Below, one piece after another: positions 1 through 5,907 of a stretch of 24,485 bases of DNA; the stretch's first letter is position 1, and every line of letters begins with the position of its first letter. Location of the stretch: NCBI GenBank assembly GCA_964412395.1, contig CAYPOY010000034.1, positions 1-24,485 of the forward strand, read 5' to 3'. Both the position numbers and the translations under genes were made by a program. The notes below the pieces were generated by a model. The model was not told the origin of the DNA and searched no databases. It saw only the letters and a list, made by a program, of their open reading frames with translations. This DNA comes from CAYPOY01 sp964412395. GTDB taxonomy: Bacteria > Chloroflexota > Anaerolineae > B4-G1.

Positions 1-52
1 ACATTTTGGCTTCCGAGTCGGGCGTGTGTTTGGTACATACTACGATGTGCAA
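1..52 (-). CDS. etfB: Electron transfer flavoprotein beta subunit, N-terminal fragment cut by window edge
   Basis: Read on the minus strand from a TTG codon at 52-50, the 17 visible codons give MHIVVCTKHTPDSEAKM. This matches the EtfB start, typically M-K-I-[IV]-V-C-V-K-Q-V-P-D-T-E. A strong ribosome binding site, AAGGAGGTG at 65-57, lies 6 nt upstream (AGGAGG to start) and decides the TTG start. EtfB is the AMP-binding half of the soluble ETF heterodimer, which takes electrons from acyl-CoA dehydrogenases. Its place downstream of an acyl-CoA dehydrogenase on the same strand fits that role. The rest of the gene, and presumably etfA, lies outside the window. The fragment is short, so the call rests on the N-terminal match plus context. 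Confidence 0.72.
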   Translation of the reverse strand, partial: MHIVVCTKHTPDSEAKM

Positions 53-73
53 GGTACACCTCCTTGAACTAAT

Positions 74-101
74 ACGTAATGCGTAACACGTAATACGTAA
101 C
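74..101. repeat. Heptamer tandem repeat, 4 degenerate copies
   Basis: Four consecutive 7-bp units (ACGTAAT, GCGTAAC, ACGTAAT, ACGTAAC) fill the spacer between the stop codon of the four-helix-bundle gene (106-108) and the etfB ribosome binding site. No spacers or hairpin are involved. Similar 7-8-bp arrays occur in several other spacers of the window. Confidence 0.8.
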
Positions 102-105
102 GAGA

Positions 106-558
106 TTACGTTTTCGCATTCGGCTCCACTTCATACTGTGGTGGCTCCTCTCTCAGCACGCGCCTTCGCTGATCGGGGATCATCACCAGCAGCAAGCGGA
201 TGATTTGAGACAACAGATCGATACGGTGGCTTGTGACGGGCTGGGTCAGGACATGTCGCCCTTTATAGTACCAGTCCCGGCTTTCTCTAGCCGAACCGAG
301 CGCATACTCGTAAAAGCGTGCCCGGTCCTTGCCAGAGATTCGACTATACCCCTCTACGATGTTCGCGCTGATGGAGCCAAGGGCTCGATAGAGTTGGTCT
401 GATAGGCTGATAGTACGTTTATCCCGGGTCAGTTTCGTAACATCGTGCCAACCCATGTCCGTCGCGAACAGCGCCAGCCGGTACACCTTCATTTTCCACA
501 AGGCATCGCCGGTGATCTTCTCAGGCACCGTCTCCAGCCATTCCTCGTAATCACGCAT
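106..558 (-). CDS. Four-helix-bundle protein (S23/IVP family)
   Basis: A 150-residue all-helical protein. Residues 50-100 carry the hallmark pattern of the four-helix-bundle (23S rRNA intervening-sequence protein, S23) family: SLSDQLYRALGSISANIVEG (51-70), then a second conserved helix with FYEYALGSARES (82-93). Family members are usually 110-130 residues, so this one has N- and C-terminal extensions. The biochemical role of the family is unknown; the name comes from members encoded inside 23S rRNA insertions. The start ATG overlaps the stop of the upstream acyl-CoA dehydrogenase gene (TAATG), so translation is probably coupled and the two are co-transcribed. Being embedded between an acyl-CoA dehydrogenase and etfB is unusual, since these genes are often free-standing. 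Family assignment is confident; function is open. Confidence 0.85.
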   Translation of the reverse strand: MRDYEEWLETVPEKITGDALWKMKVYRLALFATDMGWHDVTKLTRDKRTISLSDQLYRALGSISANIVEGYSRISGKDRARFYEYALGSARESRDWYYKGRHVLTQPVTSHRIDLLSQIIRLLLVMIPDQRRRVLREEPPQYEVEPNAKT

Positions 559-1757
559 TACTCCTCATACCCCGGCAGTTCACACCGCAGTGGCCGGTCC
601 TCCCGGTAGCCCAGCGCATACTGGGCCTGGAGCAGTGTGTGGATCTGGCTGGAACCTTCGTAGATGCAGGCCCCCTTGGCGTTGCGCAGGTAGCGCTCGA
701 CGTCGTACTCGTCGGAGTAGCCGTAAGCCCCGTGGATCTGCACCGCGTCGGAGGCTGCGGCGAAACTGGCCTCGGTGGCGAACCATTTGGCCAGGCTTGT
801 CTCCCGTGTGTTCCGCCTCCCCTGGTTCTTGAGCCATCCCGCCCGCAGGTAGAGGAGCTGCGCCATCTCGTAGTCCCGCGCCATGCGGGCGATCATCTGC
901 TGGATCAGTTGATGCTGCCCGATCTCTTGTCCGAAGGTGCGGCGCTCGCGGGCGTACTTCACCGACGCTTCCAGGCAGGCGCGGATGAGCCCCGTGGCCC
1001 CGGCGGCCACGGTGTAGCGCCCGTTGTCCAGGCAACTCATCGCGACCTTGAACCCCTCCCCCTCCTCGCCGATCCGGTTCTCAACTGGCACCTCCACATC
1101 GGCCAGGCTGATCCAGCCGGTGGAGCCAGCGCGCACCCCCAGTTTGCCGTGGATATCGCCGGTCGCCACGCCCGTTATCTCCCGCTCGACGATAAAGACG
1201 CTGATGCCCCTGTGAGGCGGGTCGGCGCGGGGGTTGGTCCTGGCGAAGACGAGGAAGTTGTGCGCCACCGTCGCCAGGCTGATCCACATCTTCTCGCCGT
1301 TAAGCACGTAGACGTCCCCCTCGCGGCGGGCGGTGGCCCGCATCGCCGCCACGTCGGAGCCAGCGTCCGGCTCGCTCATCGCACCGGCGGCGTAGCGCTC
1401 GCCACGGGCCTGGGGTACCAACCAACGCTGCTTCTGTTCCTCGGTGCCCCATTGGAGCAACCCCAGGCTGTTGAGCCCGACGTGCACGCTCATCACCACC
1501 CGCAGGGAGGTGTCCACCCGCTCCAGCTCCTCGCACACCAGGCCCAGGCAGATGTAGTCCATCCCGGCCCCGCCGTAACGGGTGGGAATGCAGATACCCA
1601 GCAGGCCCAGTTCGGCCATGCGGGGGAGAATGTCGAGGTTGACCTTGTGGGTGCGATCGTACTCTTTGATGGTGGGGGCTACCTCGCGCTTGGCGAACTC
1701 CCGCACCATCTGGCGGGTCATCTTGTGTTCGGGGGTAAGAGAGAAATCCATTGCCAT
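558..1757 (-). CDS. Acyl-CoA dehydrogenase
   Basis: A 399-residue FAD-dependent acyl-CoA dehydrogenase, which oxidises an acyl-CoA to the trans-2-enoyl-CoA and passes electrons to ETF. The N-terminal helical domain starts at MDFSLTPEHK. The FAD/substrate motif AAGAMSEPDAGSDVAAM is in the middle domain. ARERRTFGQEIGQHQLIQQM opens the C-terminal domain, and IYEGSSQIH near residue 365 supplies the expected catalytic glutamate (about E367), so the enzyme looks active. Length is typical. The start could be M1 (1757) or M3 (1751); both fit the promoter just upstream. It heads an operon with the four-helix-bundle gene and etfB, which strengthens the electron-transfer role. The acyl chain preferred (short, branched, glutaryl) cannot be told from the sequence. 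Confidence 0.95.
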   Translation of the reverse strand: MAMDFSLTPEHKMTRQMVREFAKREVAPTIKEYDRTHKVNLDILPRMAELGLLGICIPTRYGGAGMDYICLGLVCEELERVDTSLRVVMSVHVGLNSLGLLQWGTEEQKQRWLVPQARGERYAAGAMSEPDAGSDVAAMRATARREGDVYVLNGEKMWISLATVAHNFLVFARTNPRADPPHRGISVFIVEREITGVATGDIHGKLGVRAGSTGWISLADVEVPVENRIGEEGEGFKVAMSCLDNGRYTVAAGATGLIRACLEASVKYARERRTFGQEIGQHQLIQQMIARMARDYEMAQLLYLRAGWLKNQGRRNTRETSLAKWFATEASFAAASDAVQIHGAYGYSDEYDVERYLRNAKGACIYEGSSQIHTLLQAQYALGYREDRPLRCELPGYEE

Positions 1758-1787
1758 CTGCTTTGGGAAGGTGTCGAACTGCCTACA

Positions 1788-1815
1788 ATTATAGCAGTGG
1801 GCCGCCAGTGCGCAA
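1788..1815 (-). promoter_or_regulatory. Sigma70-type promoter for the acyl-CoA dehydrogenase operon
   Basis: On the minus strand TTGCGC (1815-1810) is followed after 16 bp by a perfect TATAAT (1793-1788). Transcription would begin near 1781, leaving a leader of about 24 nt before the ATG. Confidence 0.6.
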
Positions 1816-1884
1816 GTCGGCCATCACGGGGGAATTCGGACCTGGCTGACCCTTACCTTAATCGTATCCTTTCAATAAATTGGG

Positions 1885-1939
1885 GTAGGGGCAGGTCTTG
1901 TACCTGCCCAAGAGGGCGACCACAAGGGTTCGCCCCTAC
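1885..1939. repeat. Palindromic repeat element GTAGGGGC...GCCCCTAC
   Basis: Outer arms GTAGGGGC (1885-1892) and GCCCCTAC (1932-1939) are perfect inverted repeats. Two nested hairpins lie inside: GGGCAGGT/ACCTGCCC (1889-1896/1902-1909) and GGGCGA/TCGCCC (1914-1919/1930-1935). The layout is that of a REP-like intergenic element. It ends only 8 bp before the outer end of the MITE-like element at 1948. Confidence 0.65.
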
Positions 1940-1947
1940 ATATTGAG

Positions 1948-2098
1948 CTCGACTTTATCCATTTCGGCGTTTTTGGGCCAATTTTCACTGATTTTGGCCG
2001 ATTTTGAGCCATTTTAGCAATATTGACCCCCTGCATATAGGTGCGTGCTACAATTTCAACCCAGATATGGGGGTCGAATACAAATGGATAAAGTCGAG
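1948..2098. mobile_element. 151-bp MITE-like element with 17-bp TIRs and 5-bp target duplication
   Basis: The left end CTCGACTTTATCCATTT (1948-1964) is the exact reverse complement of the right end (2082-2098). Immediately outside, TTGAG occurs as a direct repeat on both sides (1943-1947 and 2099-2103), as a target-site duplication would. The interior has no coding capacity. It holds T-tracts spaced almost exactly 10 bp apart (1970-1974, 1982-1985, 1992-1995, 2002-2005, 2012-2015) and a small inverted repeat GACCCCC/GGGGGTC (2025-2031/2069-2075). This is a non-autonomous element that would need a transposase supplied from elsewhere; no parent element is in the window. Confidence 0.72.
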
Positions 2099-2194
2099 TT
2101 GAGATGATGCCCTTAATCCGTATTGCGGTAAAAGTGACACACTGGCTCTAGAACGCTCCGTCCGCTCTCCACAAGCACCGCCAGCTTGATATAT

Positions 2195-2223
2195 TTGACA
2201 CTATTATGGACTTGTGATATAGT
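2195..2223 (+). promoter_or_regulatory. Near-consensus sigma70 promoter for the Roadblock gene
   Basis: TTGACA (2195-2200, perfect) and TATAGT (2218-2223) are separated by 17 bp. The predicted start near 2230 leaves a structured leader of about 115 nt before the ATG at 2347. Confidence 0.8.
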
Positions 2224-2250
2224 CAGTGCCTGTGAGAAGTATATGTGGCA

Positions 2251-2324
2251 GGGCTCCCCTGAGCCCAATTTCGGCTTTCGTATACATCAACACTGGGCAG
2301 GGGAACCCCTCTGAATGGGCTCAG
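2251..2324 (+). promoter_or_regulatory. Structured leader with alternative hairpins
   Basis: GGGCTC (2251-2256) and GAGCCC (2261-2266) form a tight hairpin. The same right arm, CTGAGCCCA (2259-2267), can instead pair with TGGGCTCAG (2316-2324), enclosing a further perfect hairpin AGGGGAACCCCT (2299-2310). The two folds exclude each other. There is no U-tract, so any effect would be on translation or mRNA stability rather than intrinsic termination. Function is inference only. Confidence 0.35.
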
Positions 2325-2346
2325 CAGAAATAGTTGGGAGCATTGG

Positions 2347-2718
2347 ATGGTAAAGTCACGCGCGGAACTCATGGTAGATCGTCTGCGAGCCCTGCAGGCC
2401 AGCACGTCCGACATTGAGGCATCGGCCATCGTCAGCGTGGATGGGCTGATTATGGCCTCTGCCCTCCCAGCGAGTGTGGAAGAGGATCGAGTGTCGGCGA
2501 TGTCGGCCGCGATGCTTTCTCTGGGCGAGCGTATCGCCGGCGAGTTGGGGCGTGGTTTGCTGAACCAGGTCTATGTTAGGGGCAGCCACGGCTACGTCCT
2601 CCTGATGTCGGTGGGCGAGGATGCGGTGCTTACGGTGCTGGCGCACGAAGGCGCCAAGTTGGGTCTCGTCTTTCTGGATATGCGGCGGGCAGCCAAGGAC
2701 TTGGCTGTTCTTCTGTAG
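2347..2718 (+). CDS. Roadblock/LC7 domain protein (MglB-like)
   Basis: A 123-residue single-domain protein with the Roadblock/LC7 pattern: an N-terminal helix, then EASAIVSVDGLIMASALP (strand-turn-strand), a helix with VSAMSAAMLSLGERIAGEL, and strands GYVLLMSVG and AVLTVLA before a C-terminal helix. Such proteins dimerise and act as GAPs or scaffolds for Ras-like GTPases of the MglA type, or in other regulatory complexes. No GTPase gene is adjacent here, so its partner is unknown. The start is supported by GGGAG (2336-2340) 6 nt before the ATG and by the promoter upstream. pyrG follows on the same strand after a hairpin that may separate the two units. Confidence 0.88.
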   Translation: MVKSRAELMVDRLRALQASTSDIEASAIVSVDGLIMASALPASVEEDRVSAMSAAMLSLGERIAGELGRGLLNQVYVRGSHGYVLLMSVGEDAVLTVLAHEGAKLGLVFLDMRRAAKDLAVLL

Positions 2719-2800
2719 ACATTGCATAATCTGTGTGGAGAGAGTCAACAGAATTGTTGTCGTGGGCTCAACAGGGTTGCAATCAGTTTCGTTCTTGTGT

Positions 2801-2840
2801 GGGGAGGGTCACCCCAGAGTGACCCTCCCCATTTCTCTTT
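2801..2840 (+). terminator. Strong hairpin with T-rich tail: terminator or pyrG attenuator
   Basis: GGGGAGGGTCAC (2801-2812) and GTGACCCTCCCC (2819-2830) form a perfect 12-bp stem with a 6-nt loop, followed by ATTTCTCTTT. It lies 82 bp after the Roadblock stop and 29 bp before the pyrG ATG. It could therefore end the upstream transcript or attenuate pyrG. The T-tract is interrupted, so termination may be partial. Confidence 0.6.
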
Positions 2841-2859
2841 AACGCCAGGTGAGGGGGAC

Positions 2860-4467
2860 ATGCGTAAGTACATTTTCTGTACCGGTGGGGTGATCAGCAG
2901 TGTGGGCAAAGGGGTAGTGGCGGCCTCCGTCGGGCGAGTGTTGAAGGCGCGAGGTGTGCGCGTCTCTATTCAGAAACTCGATCCTTACATCAACGTGGAT
3001 CCGGGGACGATGTCCCCTTACCAGCACGGTGAGGTCTTCGTCACCGATGATGGGGCCGAGACCGACCTGGATCTGGGACATTACGAGCGTTTCATTGATG
3101 AGAACCTGACCAAGGCCAGCAACGTCACTGCCGGTCAGGTATACGCGGAGGTCATCGCCCGGGAGCGGCGGGGCGATTTCCTGGGGGGCACTATCCAGGT
3201 CATTCCGCACATCACCAACGAGATCAAGCGCCGCATCGCGTCGGTCGGCGAGCGGAGCGGGGCTGAGGTGGTGATCGTCGAGGTCGGCGGTACGGTTGGC
3301 GACATCGAGGGGTTGCCCTTCCTTGAGACATTGCGGCAGATGCGCCGGGATGTTGGCTCCGAAAACACACTCTACATCCATGTCACTTTCTTGCCCCACA
3401 TCGGCGCTACCGGCGAGTTAAAAACCAAGCCCACGCAGCACAGCGTGCGCGAACTGCGTTCCATCGGTATCCATCCTGACGTCATCGTCGCCCGCGCTGA
3501 CTACCCGGTGGACGACGCGTTGTGTGATAAGATTGCGTTGTTCTGCGACGTCGAACGGCGGGCCGTCGTACCGCTGGTGACCACGCCGGTGCTGTACGAG
3601 ATACCGCTGGTCCTGGAGGATGCCGGCCTGGGTGACTTCGTCGTCGAGCGGTTGAGGTTGAAAGGAGGAGTCCCTGACCTGAGGAAGTGGCGTGAACTTG
3701 TGGGCCGTATCCGCGCTCCCATGCCTTCATTGCCCATTGCCATCGTCGGCAAGTACGTCGAACTCCACGATGCCTACATCAGCGTGCGTGAAGCGCTATA
3801 CCACGCAGCCCTGGCGCACGGGTGGGACGTTGACGTGCATTACATCAGTTCTGAAGCGCTGGAGCGCAGCCGGGACTGGGATGAACTGGAAAAGGTGGTT
3901 GGCGTAGTCGTGCCCGGTGGCTTTGGCGAACGGGGCATCGAGGGTAAGATCGCAGCAGCGCGTTGGGCGCGGGAGAACCGGGTCCCCTACCTGGGGCTGT
4001 GCCTGGGTTTGCAGGTGATGATCGTTGAACTGGCCCGTCACGCCCTGGGCAGCAATGAGCCGAACAGTACCGAGTTTGACCCCTACACCAGGTATCCTGT
4101 GATTGACCTGATGCCTGAGCAGCGAACAATCGCGGATATGGGGGGCACGATGCGGTTGGGCTTGTATCCCTGCTGCCTGGTGCCTGGGACGAAAGCAGCC
4201 GTGGCCTACGGTGTGTCGGAGGTTCAGGAGCGGCATCGCCATCGCTTTGAGGTGAACAATGCCTACCGTGATCTGCTGGCAGAGGCGGGGCTCGTGTTCA
4301 GCGGGTTTTCACCTGACGGGCGACTGGTCGAGATCGCCGAATTGGTAGATCACCCCTTTATGCTGGGCAGTCAGTTTCATCCTGAATTCAAATCCCGCCC
4401 CACCTGGCCTCACCCTCTTTTCAAGGCATACATCGCTGCGGCCATTGCTAGATACGAGGCCACATAA
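2860..4467 (+). CDS. pyrG: CTP synthase
   Basis: A 535-residue CTP synthase, which converts UTP to CTP using ATP and glutamine. The N-terminal synthetase domain begins YIFCTGGVISSVGKGVVAAS (P-loop) and contains the QKLDPYINVDPGTMSP and EVGGTVGDIE blocks. The C-terminal class I glutamine amidotransferase domain starts near residue 290, with nucleophile C381 in LGLCLGLQ and H507/E509 in SQFHPEF completing the triad. Length is normal for the family. The start at 2860 is chosen because GAGGGGG lies just upstream and because the family motif begins at residue 3; an in-frame extension back to 2722 would run through the leader hairpin. The leader suggests regulation by attenuation, but this is not shown. 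Confidence 0.98.
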   Translation: MRKYIFCTGGVISSVGKGVVAASVGRVLKARGVRVSIQKLDPYINVDPGTMSPYQHGEVFVTDDGAETDLDLGHYERFIDENLTKASNVTAGQVYAEVIARERRGDFLGGTIQVIPHITNEIKRRIASVGERSGAEVVIVEVGGTVGDIEGLPFLETLRQMRRDVGSENTLYIHVTFLPHIGATGELKTKPTQHSVRELRSIGIHPDVIVARADYPVDDALCDKIALFCDVERRAVVPLVTTPVLYEIPLVLEDAGLGDFVVERLRLKGGVPDLRKWRELVGRIRAPMPSLPIAIVGKYVELHDAYISVREALYHAALAHGWDVDVHYISSEALERSRDWDELEKVVGVVVPGGFGERGIEGKIAAARWARENRVPYLGLCLGLQVMIVELARHALGSNEPNSTEFDPYTRYPVIDLMPEQRTIADMGGTMRLGLYPCCLVPGTKAAVAYGVSEVQERHRHRFEVNNAYRDLLAEAGLVFSGFSPDGRLVEIAELVDHPFMLGSQFHPEFKSRPTWPHPLFKAYIAAAIARYEAT

Positions 4468-4509
4468 CCTTTTGTGAAGGGCCTGCGATGGTGAGAGAGC
4501 AAAGTTTAT

Positions 4510-4538
4510 TTGCCAAATCTATACCTTTGTGTTATGAT
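4510..4538 (+). promoter_or_regulatory. Sigma70 promoter for rpsF-ssb-rpsR
   Basis: TTGCCA (4510-4515) and TATGAT (4533-4538) are spaced by exactly 17 bp. The start would be near 4545, giving a leader of about 79 nt that contains a small GCCT/AGGC hairpin (about 4553-4562) and an ideal ribosome binding site. Confidence 0.75.
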
Positions 4539-4623
4539 AACGCCCGTTGTGCGCCTGTAGGCGGGCTTTCCGCTCCCGGCGTTGAGTCTGGGGGCAATCC
4601 CGTGGAAAGGAGGTGAACCGTCT

Positions 4624-4908
4624 ATGCGCAGTTATGAGTTGGTCTTCATCGTTCACCCAGAGGTGGATGGGGATGACCTGACCGCTGTTATTGAGAGAGT
4701 CACAGACCTGGTCGAACGCAACAGTGGTAAGGCCACGCAAGTCGAGCTCTGGGGGTTACGCCGGCTGGCCTATCCCATTCAAAAGCAATGGGAAGGCCAG
4801 TATGTGTTGATGCAACTTGAGATGGGACCTCAGGGGGTGACGGGGCTGGAACGCGACCTCGGACTGGTTGAGCAGATCATACGTCATTTGATTGTGCGCG
4901 TTGAATGA
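4624..4908 (+). CDS. rpsF: 30S ribosomal protein bS6
   Basis: A 94-residue bS6, which pairs with bS18 on the platform of the 30S subunit. The N-terminus MRSYELVFIVHPEVD, the central GLRRLAYPIQKQWEGQYVLM and the C-terminal helix ending RHLIVRVE are family hallmarks. The start is fixed by AAAGGAGGTG (4606-4615) at ideal spacing; an in-frame ATG 14 codons earlier would bury this site. It is first in the classical rpsF-ssb-rpsR order, with its own promoter. Confidence 0.97.
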   Translation: MRSYELVFIVHPEVDGDDLTAVIERVTDLVERNSGKATQVELWGLRRLAYPIQKQWEGQYVLMQLEMGPQGVTGLERDLGLVEQIIRHLIVRVE

Positions 4909-4986
4909 GGGCGCGATGAGGACGCCAAGTCACCTGAGTCGGGTGTCACTTGATGTACCGTGTAATTTGTAGGGAGTGAGAACGCT

Positions 4987-5379
4987 ATGGCGAGGGGCTT
5001 GAACAAAGTGATGGTGATTGGTAACCTGGGGCGCGATCCTGAGATGCGTTATATGCCCAGCGGGAAGCCGGTGACTTCGTTCAGTATTGCCACTACCCGC
5101 AGTTGGACGAACTCGGAGGGGGAGCGTCGTGAGGAGACCGAGTGGTTCAACGTGGTGGCCTGGGGCAACCTGGCCGAGATTTGCAAGCAGCGTCTTCGCA
5201 AGGGACAGCAGGTGTACATCGAGGGACGCTTGCAGACGCGCAGTTGGGAAGACCGTGAGGGAAGGAAGCGTTTCCGCACCGAGTTGGTGGCCAATGAGAT
5301 GATCTTGTTGGGGGGCCGCCGTAGTGCTTCGGAGGCCGTGGAGTCCACGGACGAAGGAATGGAGGAGTTCTCCTTCTAA
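4987..5379 (+). CDS. ssb: Single-stranded DNA-binding protein
   Basis: A 130-residue SSB with an N-terminal OB fold (NKVMVIGNLGRDPEMRYMPS, then TSFSIATTRSW and EWFNVVAWGNLAEICKQRLR) and a short linker. The acidic tail ends DEGMEEFSF. The tail keeps the acidic-plus-terminal-Phe design used to recruit repair and replication proteins, though it lacks the usual Pro before Phe. The linker is short compared with Escherichia coli SSB (about 178 residues). Its ribosome binding site GGGAGTGAG precedes the ATG. It lies between rpsF and rpsR as in many bacteria. Confidence 0.97.
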   Translation: MARGLNKVMVIGNLGRDPEMRYMPSGKPVTSFSIATTRSWTNSEGERREETEWFNVVAWGNLAEICKQRLRKGQQVYIEGRLQTRSWEDREGRKRFRTELVANEMILLGGRRSASEAVESTDEGMEEFSF

Positions 5380-5390
5380 TTGGTAAACTG

Positions 5391-5430
5391 GTCACCAGTC
5401 TACCGATCTATCAACTTACCGATCTACCAG
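5391..5430. repeat. Octamer tandem repeat in ssb-rpsR spacer
   Basis: Five degenerate 8-bp units (GTCACCAG, TCTACCGA, TCTATCAA, CTTACCGA, TCTACCAG) run without gaps from just after the ssb stop to the rpsR ribosome binding site. Confidence 0.65.
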
Positions 5431-5447
5431 CAAGGGGGGTTGAATCG

Positions 5448-5783
5448 TTGGCAGAACAGGCAAATTGGGGTACGCGGGCACAGCCCTCGACGAGAGGGCA
5501 AAGGCAACGGCATGGGCAGCGTAGAGGGACGGAGCGACGGCGTGGGCAGCGTTGGTTCGGGAGGCGACGTAGAAAGTGTATTTTCTGTGAGGAAAAGATC
5601 GCTCACATTGACTACAAGCAAACAGATGTGCTGCGGAACTTTCTGACCGACCGTGGGAAAATTCAGCCACGGCGGCGGACGGGCACGTGCGCCAGGCATC
5701 AACGGCAGCTCTCTGTGGCGATCAAGCGTGCCCGCCATCTGGCACTGTTGCCGTTCGTGGTGGAGCCCGAGCGCGCTCGCTAG
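5448..5783 (+). CDS. rpsR: 30S ribosomal protein bS18, zinc-binding form with long basic N-terminus
   Basis: The bS18 core starts near residue 40: RRKCIFCEEK, IDYKQTDVLRNFLTDRGKI, then RRRTGTCARHQRQL and IKRARHLALLPF. C44, C47, C81 and H84 are placed to hold a zinc ion, so this is the zinc-ribbon (C+) form. The protein is 111 residues against the usual 75-90. The extra part is an Arg/Gln/Gly-rich N-terminal tail, likely to contact rRNA or be disordered. The start codon is TTG, supported by AAGGGGGG (5432-5439) 8 nt upstream; no ATG in frame fits. It is third in the rpsF-ssb-rpsR operon. Confidence 0.93.
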   Translation: MAEQANWGTRAQPSTRGQRQRHGQRRGTERRRGQRWFGRRRRKCIFCEEKIAHIDYKQTDVLRNFLTDRGKIQPRRRTGTCARHQRQLSVAIKRARHLALLPFVVEPERAR

Positions 5784-5797
5784 TGCATAGTCAGCAG

Positions 5798-5896
5798 TTG
5801 GCGATTGGCGATCAACAGCGAGTGACTATCGGCTTTCTGCTAGCCACGTTGTTTGCTTGTGTCAACTGCTGTTGGTTAGCGGCTGTTGGCTATGGT
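5798..5896. repeat. Heptamer-based low-complexity spacer with inverted repeat
   Basis: The rpsR-foldase spacer contains TTGGCGA twice in tandem (about 5798-5811) and a four-unit heptamer run, CTGTTGG-TTAGCGG-CTGTTGG-CTATGGT (5869-5896). CAGCAGTTG (5792-5800) is a 9-bp inverted match of CAACTGCTG (5863-5871), so the two ends could pair. No gene is seen here. Confidence 0.55.
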
Positions 5897-5907
5897 GAGA
5901 GAACGGG

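Noticed and set aside
639..1946. Long plus-strand reading frame (435 codons) opposite the acyl-CoA dehydrogenase
   Set aside because: Composition rich in H, G, P and R with no domain pattern; it is the antisense shadow of a well-supported gene.
2764..2769. GGGCTC initiator like that of Bacillus pyrG (reiterative transcription)
   Set aside because: No good -10 box lies 6-8 bp upstream, and the left arm of the hairpin is G-rich, so poly-G could not block it as in Bacillus.
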